DNA of 64,000 nt from Bacteroides sp. (GCA_023665805.1 JAMPDJ010000013.1:25421-89420); one strand, 5' to 3'. Positions 17,669-26,465 are shown, counted from the first letter of the stretch. Made by a program: numbers and translations. The notes: generated by a model not told the origin, from the letters alone.

Positions 17669-17905
17669 GAAAAACACTACACTCTTGAATTGCTCGAACC
17701 CAAGGAAGCGGACAAGGAAACCGTGAAACTGTTCGAGGATTTCAAGAAGTTTGTAGAACGTCTACCCGAAGGGGCATTCAAACCCTACTACACCACGGAC
17801 TTCCGTATTATGACAGGACGGTACTATCGCGTGACCGTCAACAAGTGCGGATGGCTGGTGGAAGATTTCTTCGAAATTAACCAAGGCGGAAAGTTTGTGC
17901 AGTAG
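17669..17905 (+). pseudogene. Family A 3' fragment (copy 8)
   Basis: Begins abruptly at ACACTACACTCTTGAATTGC, which matches the 3' part of copy 5 (12714 onward) almost base for base, and runs into the usual C-terminal block. Its last codons (EINQGGKFVQ and AGTAGAATGT) match copy 6 rather than copy 5. There is no signal peptide or 5' end; the first in-frame ATG (17690) gives only 71 residues. It is therefore a chimeric remnant of at least two copies, left by deletion or recombination. Confidence 0.8.
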
Positions 17906-17964
17906 AATGTTGCCGGATTGCAACAAGTTTATGCGTAAGATGATGTCATATCACTATTTTATCA

Positions 17965-17972
17965 TACATTTG
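17965..17972 (+). promoter_or_regulatory. Promoter -7 box TACATTTG for surE
   Basis: Exact TAnnTTTG match, 32 bp before the surE ATG, giving a short untranslated leader of ~25 nt. It marks the return to ordinary chromosomal genes after the accessory locus. Confidence 0.6.
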
Positions 17973-18003
17973 CAGTGTCATTTCAAACCGACAGCAACAC
18001 GAC

Positions 18004-18756
18004 ATGGACACAAGACCCACCATTCTCGTCACCAACGATGACGGTTATCAGGCACAAGGCATACGCTTCCTGACAGAGATAATGAAAAAATTAGGCCACA
18101 CCATAGTGGTGGCACCGGACAGTGCCCGCAGCGGTGCCGGGTGCTCGATCACCAGCCGCCTGCCGGTGACAGTGGAGCAAGTGGAGCCGGGAGTCTATGC
18201 CTGCTCGGGCACCCCGGTGGACTGCGTGAAAATCGCACTGGAAAAGGTACTGCCCTGCCCTCCGGACCTGGTGGTAAGCGGCATCAATCACGGCGACAAC
18301 GCCTCCATTTCCCTGCACTACAGCGGTACGGTCGGCGCCACACTGGAAGCCTGCATGAAGGGCATACCCGCCATAGCCTACAGCCTCAGGACAAACAAGA
18401 ACAGTTGCGACTTCACCCCATACGCCGCAGTCATCGAGGAATGGACCGGCAGAGTCCTCCGCGACGGCCTGCCGGCCGACACCATCCTGAACATCAATTT
18501 TCCAGAGGTTCCCCACTTGTCCGGAGCACGCGTATGCCGCATGGCACGCGGAATGTGGCACACGGAATGGGAAGACTCGGGCACCGATGCGGAAGGCAGA
18601 AGCGTCTACACCCTCACTGGAACATTCCGCAATCTGGAACCCGAGGCCACCGACACCGACTACTGGGCCATGGACCACGGTATGGCCGCCGTCACGCCAC
18701 TGACTTTGGACATGACCGACTACGGACTGCTGAACTCCTTGGCAGGCAAGGAATAA
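18004..18756 (+). CDS. surE: 5'/3'-nucleotidase SurE
   Basis: 250 residues, standard length. SurE dephosphorylates nucleoside monophosphates and is a metal-dependent survival protein. The N-terminal metal site LVTNDDGY-A-GI is intact (Asp-Asp at ~11-12), followed by VVAPDSARSG and, at ~95, VVSGINHGDNA, all diagnostic. It has its own promoter. In Bacteroidales it commonly neighbours lpxB, as here, though the two are convergent and separated by a DUF389 gene. A shared bidirectional terminator follows. Confidence 0.95.
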   Translation: MDTRPTILVTNDDGYQAQGIRFLTEIMKKLGHTIVVAPDSARSGAGCSITSRLPVTVEQVEPGVYACSGTPVDCVKIALEKVLPCPPDLVVSGINHGDNASISLHYSGTVGATLEACMKGIPAIAYSLRTNKNSCDFTPYAAVIEEWTGRVLRDGLPADTILNINFPEVPHLSGARVCRMARGMWHTEWEDSGTDAEGRSVYTLTGTFRNLEPEATDTDYWAMDHGMAAVTPLTLDMTDYGLLNSLAGKE

Positions 18757-18790
18757 TAAAAGATTCCAAAAACATCCGACATATCAAGCA

Positions 18791-18829
18791 CGCAGGCTCC
18801 GCCGTCAAACCAAGACAGCGGAGCCTGCG
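18791..18829. terminator. Bidirectional terminator between surE and the DUF389 gene
   Basis: A perfect 12-bp GC-rich stem, CGCAGGCTCCGC with its complement, loop 15 nt, between two convergent stops. T-rich sequence (CGTTTCCTTTTCC) follows on the plus side. Confidence 0.8.
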
Positions 18830-18855
18830 TGTGTCGTTTCCTTTTCCTGCCAGCC

Positions 18856-20226
18856 TCACTCTTTGGCAAGATGCACGCACACCTTCAAGTCGTGGCGTGC
18901 CAGACGTGCCATGAGCCACGCCCTCATGCGTGCCTCCTCCTCAGGCTTGATGCGTCCCGTCAATTCTATGTCGACGACATACACCGCGCTGTCCAGCATG
19001 ACGGAGTCCCCACGATAGGCATGTACCCCGCGCCCTGTGGACACGGAATTCACCGCGGGGAACAAAGCTGTCAGTTCCGGCAAAAGCGTGCGGGAGAAAC
19101 TCCCGGCACCTGCATATCGCGCCAAGCTGTCGCGCAAGATCCTGACCTCCTGCTCCACGTCGGCCAGCTGCCGTTGTGCGGACAAGGTCTTGCTTTTCTC
19201 GCTGAATATCATGCCACGTACCCTTTCCTCGTCCAGGCCTTTGGTTCCTTGAACGATGTCCAATGCTACACCCTCCAAGCCATATCGGGGCAACTGGGAA
19301 CGCATCTCGGCTATCCGGACACTGTCCACGGATTCACCCAACATGATCATGCGGATGGTACCGGTATTATAGTCAAAGTCCTGGGAAACGACCCTGGCCT
19401 CATTGCAATGCACCGCCTCCCTGCAGAACTCCTGGCAACGATTCATGAATACCGTTTCCTTCACAATCCGCACGGTTATGAATATGCTGGGGATGATGGT
19501 GACTATGCAGATGAAAGTGATGATACGCTTGACCTGCTTCTCGCGCACCTTGTCCACAAACACCTTTTTGGGATAGCGCATCACGAATGTCACACCGATG
19601 AAAGTGGCCAAAGAGATGAAAATCGTATTGATGAGATACAGGTACAACGCCCCTATGGCAAACAGCCAGTTGCCTGTTCCCAAGCCAAAGCCTGCCGTGC
19701 AGAGAGGCGGCATGAGAGCCGTGGCGATGGCCACTCCGGGGATGACGTTGCCCGTGCGCTGGCTGCGGCTGCTCAATGCCACTATGCCCGCCAGACCGCC
19801 ACAGAGGGCTATGCCCACATCATATATAGTGGGTGACGTGCGTGCCAGCAGCTCCGACTGCGCCTCGTCCAAGGGGGTCAGCAGGAAGTATACCGTTGCC
19901 GTGACCACGCTGAAGAGGGTGGCCACCAGATAGTTCTTGGCAGCACGTTTGAACAGGCGGAAGTCATTGATGCCCACGGCCATGCCCATGCAGATGATGG
20001 GGCCCATCAGAGGAGAAATAAGCATGGCACCTATGATTACGGCGGCACTGTTGGTATTCAGCCCCAGCGAGGCCACGAAGATGGCCAGAACCAGAATCCA
20101 CAGCTTGGTTCCCCGGAACTCCGCACCGGCCTCTATGGCGGCAATGGTTTCCTGTTCGGGTGCCATGTCATCGTCCAAGCTCAGTATCTCGTGCAGCTTG
20201 GAACGCACTTTTTGTAATATATTCAT
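18856..20226 (-). CDS. DUF389-family membrane protein
   Basis: 456 residues. The conserved DUF389 core starts at ~40 with RGTKLWILVLAIFVASLG then NSAAVIIGAMLISPLMGPI, followed by several further membrane segments up to ~270. The C-terminal ~180 residues are a soluble region with a coiled-coil-like stretch (QRQLADVEQEVRILRDSL). The transported or sensed molecule of this family is not established. It lies 39 bp downstream of lpxB on the same strand and probably shares its transcript. Confidence 0.85.
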   Translation of the reverse strand: MNILQKVRSKLHEILSLDDDMAPEQETIAAIEAGAEFRGTKLWILVLAIFVASLGLNTNSAAVIIGAMLISPLMGPIICMGMAVGINDFRLFKRAAKNYLVATLFSVVTATVYFLLTPLDEAQSELLARTSPTIYDVGIALCGGLAGIVALSSRSQRTGNVIPGVAIATALMPPLCTAGFGLGTGNWLFAIGALYLYLINTIFISLATFIGVTFVMRYPKKVFVDKVREKQVKRIITFICIVTIIPSIFITVRIVKETVFMNRCQEFCREAVHCNEARVVSQDFDYNTGTIRMIMLGESVDSVRIAEMRSQLPRYGLEGVALDIVQGTKGLDEERVRGMIFSEKSKTLSAQRQLADVEQEVRILRDSLARYAGAGSFSRTLLPELTALFPAVNSVSTGRGVHAYRGDSVMLDSAVYVVDIELTGRIKPEEEARMRAWLMARLARHDLKVCVHLAKE

Positions 20227-20265
20227 ATTAGTGTCAGTATTTTTTCTTAATCGTCGGAGATACTC

Positions 20266-21432
20266 TCACCGCACTATCAGACGTGCGGCATGCTCCGGGG
20301 CACCGGGTTCGCCCAGAAGGGACATCACCTTGTCATACCCTCCCTGCTGACGGCTGCGACAGGCCTCATCGAAGAGGACACTCCCAAGTTCCCGTCTCAG
20401 ACGGCCGGGAGTGAGGTCTCCGGCCACCAGTTCGGGTACCACATCGGTACCGGCTATCAGGTTGACCAGAGAGACGTAAGGCACCTTCAGCACAAAACGT
20501 CTCAGCAGCGACACCAAACGGCCGCAGCGCATGGCATAGCACACCACCTGCGGCACTCCCATGATAGCGGTCTCCAGAGTGGCCGTGCCACTGGTCACCA
20601 ATGCGGCACGGGCATTGTGCAAGAGCAGGAAGCTGCTGCGGCTGCCCTGACACGGAGCCAGGACTATCCGTTGGCGGAAGGCATCACCGGAATCCTGTCC
20701 CAAGGCACGCGAAAGAACCGTTTCATAGAATTCCCTCTGCATGCCGGGTGCCGCGGCTATGACATACTGCACATCCCCCCCCACCTCGCGAGCGGCGCGG
20801 AGCATTGCAGGAAGATTGCTCTCTATTTCCTGACGGCGGCTGCCGGGCATCAGGGCCAGGACGGGAGATGGCCCCAGCCCGAGGGCAGTGCGCCACCGTT
20901 CCATGTCGTCCGGGGCGAGAGACCGGCGGAAAGCCGCAATCTCGTCCAAAGTGGGATTGCCTACATAATCCACATGATAGCCATACCTCCGGGCATACCA
21001 ATCCACCTCGAACGGCAGTATGCTCAGCACCATGTCCACATGTCGCTTCATCCGCGCCACGCGGCCTTCCTTCCACGCCCACACTTTCGGTGGAATGTAA
21101 TATACCACCTTGGGAACAGGAGCATCCCCGGCGGATTGCATCCGTGCAACGACATTGCGGCGGAACCACGAGGCCATGCCAAGATTAAAACCGGGATAGT
21201 CAACCAGCACCAGCCTGTCAGGGCGAAACTCACGTATGGCCCTGCGGCATTCCTTCATGCCCCGCAATATCGTCCACAGATGCATGACGACGGTAACAAA
21301 CCCCATGTAAGCCAAGTCCGGACGGTACCAGTAACGAATCTCCGCCCCGGCATCCTCCATGCGTATGGCATCCATCAAGTGCACTGCATGCAGGTCGCCA
21401 CTTGGTTCTCCGGCAATTACAAAATATCTCAT
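20266..21432 (-). CDS. lpxB: Lipid-A-disaccharide synthase LpxB, with a short internal deletion
   Basis: 388 residues. LpxB joins UDP-diacylglucosamine and lipid X to make the lipid A disaccharide at the inner membrane. Diagnostic motifs: IAGEPSGDLHA (6-16), LVDYPGFNL (~96), YYIPPKVWAWK (~130), ILPFEVDWY, YVGNPTLDE, LALMPGSRRQEI and TSGTATLETAI. Oddity: after AEIRYW the sequence passes directly to YRPDLAYMGF, whereas relatives have a glycine-rich segment of ~15 residues (GG-LM---GG-) in between. This looks like an in-frame 45-bp loss in a conserved loop. A TAACTTTG box on the minus strand (21440-21447) lies only eight bases before the ATG, suggesting an almost leaderless mRNA. Confidence 0.93.
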   Translation of the reverse strand: MRYFVIAGEPSGDLHAVHLMDAIRMEDAGAEIRYWYRPDLAYMGFVTVVMHLWTILRGMKECRRAIREFRPDRLVLVDYPGFNLGMASWFRRNVVARMQSAGDAPVPKVVYYIPPKVWAWKEGRVARMKRHVDMVLSILPFEVDWYARRYGYHVDYVGNPTLDEIAAFRRSLAPDDMERWRTALGLGPSPVLALMPGSRRQEIESNLPAMLRAAREVGGDVQYVIAAAPGMQREFYETVLSRALGQDSGDAFRQRIVLAPCQGSRSSFLLLHNARAALVTSGTATLETAIMGVPQVVCYAMRCGRLVSLLRRFVLKVPYVSLVNLIAGTDVVPELVAGDLTPGRLRRELGSVLFDEACRSRQQGGYDKVMSLLGEPGAPEHAARLIVR

Positions 21433-21439
21433 CGGGGTA

Positions 21440-21447
21440 CAAAGTTA
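21440..21447 (-). promoter_or_regulatory. Promoter -7 box TAACTTTG for lpxB
   Basis: Exact TAnnTTTG match on the minus strand. Transcription would begin at about the lpxB ATG (21432), so the message would have little or no 5' leader. Confidence 0.55.
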
Positions 21448-21538
21448 CGATTAAGTGAGATGAAAAGCAAAGAATGGCAAAGTTATTATTTGATTTTCAC
21501 GAACGCAAGCAACCCGGACCGACAGGTCAGAGTTGCTA

Positions 21539-21743
21539 TTAAACCCGAATCGGTCATTAGAACGTCAATTTGTATAAATCATCATGATTTATATTGCCTT
21601 TTCCTCCATTTTTGCCCTTCTCTTCGCCGTCTTGCTTCCCGTTTGGTCTTGCCATAGCTCGCTATGCCTTCGACAAAACGGTTGCAATACGCACGAACAT
21701 AAAGGCAAAACGGATTGGAAATCTAATGACCGATTCGGGTTAA
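21539..21743 (+). mobile_element. Foldback (MITE-like) element, copy 2, TTAA-flanked
   Basis: 205 bp including the TTAA flanks; terminal inverted repeats AACCCGAATCGGTCATTAGA and its exact complement. An inner palindrome TATAAATCA-TCA-TGATTTATA has 9-bp arms. It lies between lpxB and the AraC gene. Short direct repeats of GAGAYGAAAAGCAAAGAA occur on both sides (21458 and 21746). Confidence 0.8.
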
Positions 21744-22175
21744 ACGAGACGAAAAGCAAAGAACGACGAAACGGGACACACAACATAGACGACTGACATG
21801 GCAGTCCGACAACCACAGCAAAACACCGAACAAGAATATGTCCGGCACAGTCTACGGCATTCTACGGATTCGGTTCCGGTATCATCAAAGGCACGAATTC
21901 GCGAATACGAGGATATGAATTCGCGAATATGACGGTGCGAATTCACGAATTCAAATGCCCGACAATACTGGACCCCAACGCCACTTCCCTACATACTCTA
22001 CCGGAGCACTATGTGCGACACATGCATGACATCATTTTTACTGTCGCGCATATTTTGAATAAGAACAATGGCGACCGAGCGTCCATTTGTTCTGATTGCC
22101 ATGTGGCCTGTTTTATTTTTCTATGCAAATGACAAAATAAACATGCAACCGAGGCACGAAACAAACACTTTTTCA
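21744..22175. other. Noncoding stretch with GAATTCGCGAAT units
   Basis: No supported gene on either strand. It contains the iterated GAATTC units listed next and a CGACAATACT word at 21960. The remainder up to the AraC promoter shows nothing I can identify. Confidence 0.5.
21895..21955. repeat. Iterated GAATTCGCGAAT units, array 1
   Basis: GAATTCGCGAAT begins at 21895 and 21917 and a variant GAATTCACGAAT at 21939, a regular 22-bp spacing (two helical turns). A similar cluster is at 59265-59336. Two-turn spacing is what a cooperatively binding protein would use, but no binding protein is known. Confidence 0.55.
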
Positions 22176-22183
22176 TACCTTTG
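22176..22183 (+). promoter_or_regulatory. Promoter -7 box TACCTTTG for the AraC gene
   Basis: Exact TAnnTTTG match four bases before the ATG at 22188. It rules out the long upstream ORF start at 22068 and implies a leaderless or near-leaderless message. Confidence 0.6.
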
Positions 22184-22187
22184 TGGC

Positions 22188-23066
22188 ATGAAAACAATCA
22201 AACTTGACACCCCGGAGGCACAAAAGCTGACACTCGACTACAAAGACGACAACCTTGTGTTGCTGGACAACATACACCAAGTGGACAGTGCGCGAGAAAC
22301 CATCAGGACGGAATTTTTCATGCTGATGATGGTGGAACAAGGACAGAGCAACGCCGTAATAAATCAAGAAGAGGTATTTCTGGAAAAAGGCGACATGCTC
22401 ATCTGCACTCCCGGCAACATCATAAAGTCCGGCATGGTCAGCATCAACTTCCATTGCCGCATATTCCTGGCCACCCCGGCATATGCCTACAATCTGCTCA
22501 AGGACACCCACGTGGGCACGCTGCGCTATCTGGCAAGGGACTCATGCATTTCCATACACCTTTCCCCAAGGGAGCAGAGTATCGTCCAGAACTACTACAC
22601 GCTCATCTCCGCCTACGGAACATTCCGCAACGACGAACTGAGGCAACAATGCGTCCATAAGATTCTGCAAGCATTCTCCTACGCCGTGGTGGCTTTTCTC
22701 CTGGAACACGGATTCATACAGCAACCCGTCAAGTTCAGTGCCGCCGAAAGTCTCTTCCGCTCCTTTGCCCATCTCCTGCGCGAGCATCCCAGCGGACGCA
22801 GCGTGCAGTTCTATGCCGAGAAGCTGAACATCAGCCCCAAGTACTTCAACACCATTTGCAAGCAGGTTGCCGGCAGGACGGCCAGCAATCTCATCAACGA
22901 GGAACTGGTAAACCAGGCAAAAGTCATGCTCAAGGATCCCGACCTCAGCATAAAACAGATTGCATCCACACTGGGATTCAGCAACCAGTCGCACTTCGGC
23001 ACATTCATCCGCAGGGAAACAGGAATGTCGCCCCAAGCCCTACGCAAGCAAAATCCGACAGACTGA
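22188..23066 (+). CDS. AraC-family transcriptional regulator
   Basis: 292 residues from MKTIKLDTPEAQ. The N-terminal ~150 residues are a cupin-like sensor (NAVINQEEVFLEKGDMLICTPG). The C-terminal ~100 residues carry two helix-turn-helix motifs: VQFYAEKLNISPKYFNTICK and IKQIASTLGFSNQSHFGTFI, ending with the RRETGMSPQALRK signature of AraC/XylS proteins. Upstream start codons lie before the promoter and are excluded. The ligand is unknown. A small lipoprotein gene follows on the same strand and might be a target, but nothing in the sequence shows that. Confidence 0.9.
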   Translation: MKTIKLDTPEAQKLTLDYKDDNLVLLDNIHQVDSARETIRTEFFMLMMVEQGQSNAVINQEEVFLEKGDMLICTPGNIIKSGMVSINFHCRIFLATPAYAYNLLKDTHVGTLRYLARDSCISIHLSPREQSIVQNYYTLISAYGTFRNDELRQQCVHKILQAFSYAVVAFLLEHGFIQQPVKFSAAESLFRSFAHLLREHPSGRSVQFYAEKLNISPKYFNTICKQVAGRTASNLINEELVNQAKVMLKDPDLSIKQIASTLGFSNQSHFGTFIRRETGMSPQALRKQNPTD

Positions 23067-23148
23067 CACCAAAAACGCACTCTCCCACCGCCCCGCCCAT
23101 CCATGCAGTCGTATACATCATCATAAATATAAACGTACGCATACTCAC

Positions 23149-23700
23149 ATGACAAAGAAAACCATTACACGCATCCTGCCAACCGTCTTTGCCGTCTTTG
23201 CCATCATCACATCCTGTGCCAACGAGTACAAGGACATGAATCCCGGAGAGGTGAGACTGAGAGAAAACGACTACCGCAACGATGACAGGTTGCAGCCCGT
23301 CACAGTCACGGCGGAACCTGACGCAGAGGGAGCCGGAAACATGCAACAGCAGCTCAGCTCCCTGGAAATGCGCACCCTGTGGCACTCCGTGGTGATAAAT
23401 GCCGAGAAACTGCTGGAAAGCAACACCGAGAACGAGACAAACACATACGCCAGCCCCATGGAGGCGGAGGAGGCTTTCTTCCGATACATGGCACAGAGCA
23501 TGGCCGTCCTGCAAGAGAAGTACCCGCAACAGTACCAGGCCGTCAAGGAAGAGTTCCAACGCGCCGACGTGCACGTCTTCGCACACTACATGTGGTGCAC
23601 GCAGTCCGACGAGTATGTAAAACTGAAATTCCGCGCCACGCCCGCCATAGGACCGGACACCACGCCAGTCGAGGAACCCGACACGCCTCAGGCTGAATGA
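23149..23700 (+). CDS. Small lipoprotein of unknown function
   Basis: 183 residues from [23 protein letters not shown]: a type II signal with the lipobox ITSC, so an outer-membrane or periplasmic lipoprotein. The body is acidic and mostly helical ([20 protein letters not shown], then [20 protein letters not shown]), ending in a Pro/Thr-rich acidic tail. I recognise no domain. An in-frame ATG at 22960 overlaps the AraC gene and is rejected in favour of the signal-peptide start. Confidence 0.75.
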   Translation: MTKKTITRILPTVFAVFAIITSCANEYKDMNPGEVRLRENDYRNDDRLQPVTVTAEPDAEGAGNMQQQLSSLEMRTLWHSVVINAEKLLESNTENETNTYASPMEAEEAFFRYMAQSMAVLQEKYPQQYQAVKEEFQRADVHVFAHYMWCTQSDEYVKLKFRATPAIGPDTTPVEEPDTPQAE

Positions 23701-23804
23701 CATTTCGAGGCCGGAGCGGCAATTCCACGGCACCGGCACGCCGAATTTGCCCCCGAGCGGGTCACAAAAAACCATCTGTGCTTGCATTATTAAAAGAAAA
23801 CACC

Positions 23805-23812
23805 TACATTTG
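23805..23812 (+). promoter_or_regulatory. Promoter -7 box TACATTTG for frr-rsgA
   Basis: Exact TAnnTTTG match, 37 bp before the frr ATG. Confidence 0.6.
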
Positions 23813-23848
23813 CCCACACTTTATCAACAACCAAGGTATAATACACAC

Positions 23849-24409
23849 ATGATCGACGTAAAAGCTACCCTCGCCGAGGCCGAGGACAAAATGGAAGAGG
23901 CCGTGATGTATCTGGACGAAGCCCTGGCGCACATCCGTGCAGGCAAGGCCAACACGAAGATACTGGACGGAATACGCGTGGACAGTTACGGCAGCATGGT
24001 GCCCCTCAACAACGTGGCAAGCATCAACACTCCCGATGCCCGCACCATAGCCATCAAGCCATGGGACAAGAGCATGTTCCGCGCCATAGAAAAGGCCATC
24101 ATGGACAGCGACGTGGGCATCACGCCCGATAACAACGGAGAAATCATACGCCTGGCCATACCGCCACTGACCGAGGAACGGCGCAAGCAACTGGCAAAAC
24201 AGTGCGGCAAGGAGTGCGAGCAGGCAAAAGTGAGCATACGCAATGCCCGGCGCGATACCAACGACAAGCTCAAGAAAGCCATAAAGGACGGCCTCTCGGA
24301 GGACTTGGAGAAAGATGCCGAGAACGACCTGCAGAAGATGCACGACAAGTACATCAAGAAGGTGGACGAACTCCTGGCCGACAAGGAGAAAGAAATCATG
24401 ACCGTCTGA
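23849..24409 (+). CDS. frr: Ribosome recycling factor
   Basis: 186 residues, the usual length, from [22 protein letters not shown] splits the post-termination ribosome together with EF-G. The family hallmarks are clear: HIRAGKAN (~33), the [15 protein letters not shown] stretch, [14 protein letters not shown] (~108) and the long C-terminal helical hairpin VSIRNARRD then [14 protein letters not shown]. The start follows its own promoter; the upstream in-frame ATG at 23747 precedes that promoter. The stop overlaps the next start by one base (TGATG), a coupled pair. Confidence 0.96.
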   Translation: MIDVKATLAEAEDKMEEAVMYLDEALAHIRAGKANTKILDGIRVDSYGSMVPLNNVASINTPDARTIAIKPWDKSMFRAIEKAIMDSDVGITPDNNGEIIRLAIPPLTEERRKQLAKQCGKECEQAKVSIRNARRDTNDKLKKAIKDGLSEDLEKDAENDLQKMHDKYIKKVDELLADKEKEIMTV

Positions 24410-25428
24410 TGCAGGGCGTCGTCATAAAGAACACAGGAAGCTGGTATGTCGTCCGCATCATGGACGACAGCCGGCTTTTTCGCTGCAAGGTCAAGGGGAA
24501 TTTCCGCCTCAAGGGCATACGCAGCACGAATCCCGTGGCCGTGGGGGACCATGTCCGTGTCCTGCCCACGGAGACAGGGGACGAATCAGTGGGCATGATC
24601 ACGGAAATACTTGACCGCCGCAACTACATCATACGCAAGGCATCCAACCTCTCCAAGCAAAGCCACATCATCGCGGCCAACGTGGACCTGGCCGCCTTGG
24701 TGGTGACCCTGCGCCATCCCGAGACCAGCACCACATTCATAGACCGCTTCCTGGCTGGGGCGGAGGCCTATCGCGTACCAGTCATCATCATCTTCAACAA
24801 GGTGGACCTGCTGGACAAGGACGATTTGCGGCTGCTGAAACTCTTCTTCCGCCTCTACGAAGGTTTGGGGTATCCATGCTATGGCATATCGGCCTTGCAC
24901 GACGACATCCAGGCCTTGCACGACGGGGACACGGGGCAGGACGACGGCACAGGCCTGTGCTGCATATCGGCCTTGCACAGGATTCTCGCAGGCAAGACGA
25001 CATTGTTCTCAGGCAACAGCGGTGTGGGCAAGAGTACGTTGCTCAACGCACTCATACCGGGACTGGACGTGCGCACCGCGGAAATCTCCGACACACACGA
25101 TACAGGCACGCACACCACTACCTTCTCCGAAATGTTCGACCTCCCTCCCCTGCCCGGCACGGATGCCCCGGCAGGGCACATCATAGACACCCCGGGCATC
25201 AAGGGGTTCGGCACCTTCGACATGGAACGTGAGGAGGTAGGACACTACTTCAGGGAGATCTTCGACATAGGCAGGAAATGCCGCTTTGGCAACTGTACCC
25301 ACACACACGAACCCGGTTGCGCAGTGCTGGAGGCCTTGGAAGAACGGCACATAGCACAAAGCCGCTATCACAGCTACCTATCCATGCTGGAGGACAAGGA
25401 TGAGGACAAGTACCGCAGCAAGCTGTAG
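24409..25428 (+). CDS. rsgA: Ribosome small-subunit GTPase RsgA, with an internal insert
   Basis: 339 residues from [15 protein letters not shown]. RsgA is a circularly permuted GTPase of 30S assembly: OB fold (1-~75), then FNKVD (G4), SGNSGVGKST (G1), DTPGIKGF (G3), and a zinc knuckle with Cys-GNCTHTHEPGC. Oddity: between GISALH and the expected RIL-GK lies an extra ~26-residue acidic stretch that begins and ends with the same word ISALH, encoded by a 17-bp direct repeat (24884 and 24962). This is the mark of an in-frame tandem expansion just before the G1 loop. It overlaps frr by one base. Confidence 0.95.
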   Translation: MQGVVIKNTGSWYVVRIMDDSRLFRCKVKGNFRLKGIRSTNPVAVGDHVRVLPTETGDESVGMITEILDRRNYIIRKASNLSKQSHIIAANVDLAALVVTLRHPETSTTFIDRFLAGAEAYRVPVIIIFNKVDLLDKDDLRLLKLFFRLYEGLGYPCYGISALHDDIQALHDGDTGQDDGTGLCCISALHRILAGKTTLFSGNSGVGKSTLLNALIPGLDVRTAEISDTHDTGTHTTTFSEMFDLPPLPGTDAPAGHIIDTPGIKGFGTFDMEREEVGHYFREIFDIGRKCRFGNCTHTHEPGCAVLEALEERHIAQSRYHSYLSMLEDKDEDKYRSKL

Positions 25429-25553
25429 GCTTATCCTTGGACTTCATCCTGCCTTTTCTTGCCACGACATGCTCATGCAAGCTTGGCAATGCCCATCCGG
25501 ATTAACGAAAACGTTCTTATCCATAGTATACACTCAATCAACAGCATTCACAC

Positions 25554-26465
25554 ATGAAGACAGTAATCATCGGCAGCGGACCTGCCGGATACACGGCAGC
25601 CATATACGCCAGCCGCAGCGGCCTGGAGCCGGTCCTCTATGAGGGAAACCAACCCGGCGGACAGCTGACCCAAACCACCGAAATAGACAACTTCCCGGGT
25701 TATCCCGAGGGTACCACGGGCAATGAAATGATGGACGACCTTCGCGCGCAGGCCGAACGCCTTGGCACGGACATACGCATGGGCGCGGTCACGGCTGTGG
25801 ATTTTTCAACCGATGGCTCACGCCTGCATCGCCTGACCATAGACGACGGCACCACCATCGAGGCCGGAACGGTAATCATATCCACAGGCGCGTCGGCCAA
25901 GTACCTGGGTCTGGAGGACGAGAAGAAGTATCAGGGCATGGGCGTGAGCGCATGCGCCACATGCGACGGTTTCTTCTACCGCAAGAAGACCGTGGCCGTA
26001 GTGGGCGGAGGCGACACCGCCTGCGAGGAAGCACAGTATCTGGCCGGACTGTGCAAGAAAGTATACATGATTGTCCGTCGCGACGTGTTGCGCGCGTCCG
26101 AGGCCATGCAAAAGAAGGTTACGGAGACCGATAACATAGAAATCCTGTGGAACACCCAGGTCAGTGGTCTGTATGGCACCGATGGCGTGGAGGGCGCGCA
26201 CCTGTCCACCGGGCAGGACCTGCCCATAGACGGCCTTTTCCTTGCCATAGGCCACCATCCCAACAGTGACATTTTCCGTCACGTGCTGGAGTGCGATGCC
26301 GAGGGCTACATCATGGTGAAACATCCCACCACCGCCACCAACATCCCGGGAGTCTTCGCCTGTGGAGATGTGGCCGACCCCATCTACCGGCAGGCAATAA
26401 CCGCCGCAGGAAGCGGATGCCGTGCCGCCATGGACGCACGCAAATACCTGACGGAAAAAGAATAG
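25554..26465 (+). CDS. trxB: Thioredoxin-disulfide reductase
   Basis: 303 residues. An NADPH- and FAD-dependent enzyme that keeps thioredoxin reduced. FAD-binding GSGPAGYTAAIYASR at 6-20, GGQLTQTTEIDNFPG (~38), the redox pair CATCDGFFY (~135), the NADPH-binding GGGDTACEEA (~154) and the C-terminal FACGDVADPIYRQ are all present. The gene stands alone; a hairpin at 26585 may end its transcript. Confidence 0.95.
   Translation: MKTVIIGSGPAGYTAAIYASRSGLEPVLYEGNQPGGQLTQTTEIDNFPGYPEGTTGNEMMDDLRAQAERLGTDIRMGAVTAVDFSTDGSRLHRLTIDDGTTIEAGTVIISTGASAKYLGLEDEKKYQGMGVSACATCDGFFYRKKTVAVVGGGDTACEEAQYLAGLCKKVYMIVRRDVLRASEAMQKKVTETDNIEILWNTQVSGLYGTDGVEGAHLSTGQDLPIDGLFLAIGHHPNSDIFRHVLECDAEGYIMVKHPTTATNIPGVFACGDVADPIYRQAITAAGSGCRAAMDARKYLTEKE

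Noticed and set aside
22068..22187. Earlier start of the AraC gene
   Set aside because: The promoter box at 22176 lies downstream of it.
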